A stretch of 19,054 bases of DNA from positions 1 through 19,054 of the forward strand of contig CAZVFH010000013.1 in assembly GCA_964626415.1 (NCBI GenBank). The letters are read 5' to 3'. This DNA comes from CAZVFH01 sp964626415 (lineage in GTDB: Bacteria > Patescibacteriota > UBA1384 > XYA2-FULL-43-10 > CAINNR01). The notes under the pieces are model-generated. The model had not been told where the DNA came from. It did no database searches and saw nothing but the letters and a program-made list of their open reading frames with translations. Made by a program: the position numbers and the translations under genes. The stretch's first letter is position 1, and the number at the start of each line of letters is the position of its first letter. Shown here in pieces: positions 19,035-19,054 of this stretch.

Positions 19035-19054
19035 AGAGCATATTTGCTCTTTTT
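19035..19054 (+). terminator. Terminator-like hairpin at the right edge
   Basis: AGAGCA-tatt-TGCTCT followed by at least four T, cut by the window end. It lies about 45 bases after the predicted start of the promoter at 18956, so it would be an attenuator or the end of a very short RNA. Confidence 0.5.

Noticed and set aside
1..19054. CRISPR array or phage-defence operon.
   Set aside because: No regularly spaced direct repeats and no cas, restriction or toxin-antitoxin genes were found.

Overview
The window most likely comes from a Candidate Phyla Radiation (Patescibacteria, probably Parcubacteria-like) genome. The sequence signs are AT-rich DNA with short intergenic gaps, genes mostly without strong Shine-Dalgarno sites, a 1299-residue helical protein of a kind I associate with CPR genomes, a group I intron inside a tRNA gene, a ComEA/ComM/RecG set, and many short dispersed palindromic repeats, some of them translated inside genes. 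The lineage call is inference; no rRNA or ribosomal protein is present to fix it.

Layout. 1-1435: an incomplete peptide ABC-transporter binding protein. 1440-2225 (minus): secG, tRNA-Phe(GAA) with a group I intron, a dispersed repeat and tRNA-Cys(GCA). 2339-2807 (plus): tRNA-Gly(GCC) and a small membrane protein. 2874-6883 (minus): an M23 peptidase remnant and the giant helical protein. 6943-9822 (minus): comM, then a gene-free unit with its own promoter and two terminators (candidate small RNA), then miaA carrying translated repeats. 9931-11156 (minus): a 57-residue protein and a D-lactate dehydrogenase-like enzyme.

11185-14457 is the accessory heart. A radical SAM gene with its own promoter, strong ribosome site and terminator sits between perfect 92-bp inverted repeats. 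Next to it, sharing the 7-bp junction GCACCAG, a large serine recombinase sits between perfect 99-bp inverted repeats and reads into the 3' half of a broken tRNA-Leu. Inside the radical SAM module lie small pieces of a recombinase gene in circularly permuted order, with breakpoints exactly on either side of a hairpin found in the intact recombinase. Beyond it the tRNA-Leu is split by about 400 bp that hold an intact tRNA-Leu(UAG) and a frameshifted GIY-YIG nuclease.

14878-18324 (minus): a MazG-like pyrophosphohydrolase, an acidic coiled-coil protein, a ComEA-like DNA-binding protein and recG. 18382-18861 (plus): an orphan gene with its own promoter and terminator. The window ends in a promoter followed by a terminator-like hairpin.

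The conserved genes cover DNA uptake and recombination (ComEA, ComM, RecG), secretion (SecG), tRNA supply and modification (tRNAs, MiaA) and fermentation (D-LDH). The strongest candidate for something undescribed is the pair of inverted-repeat modules at 11185-14303.
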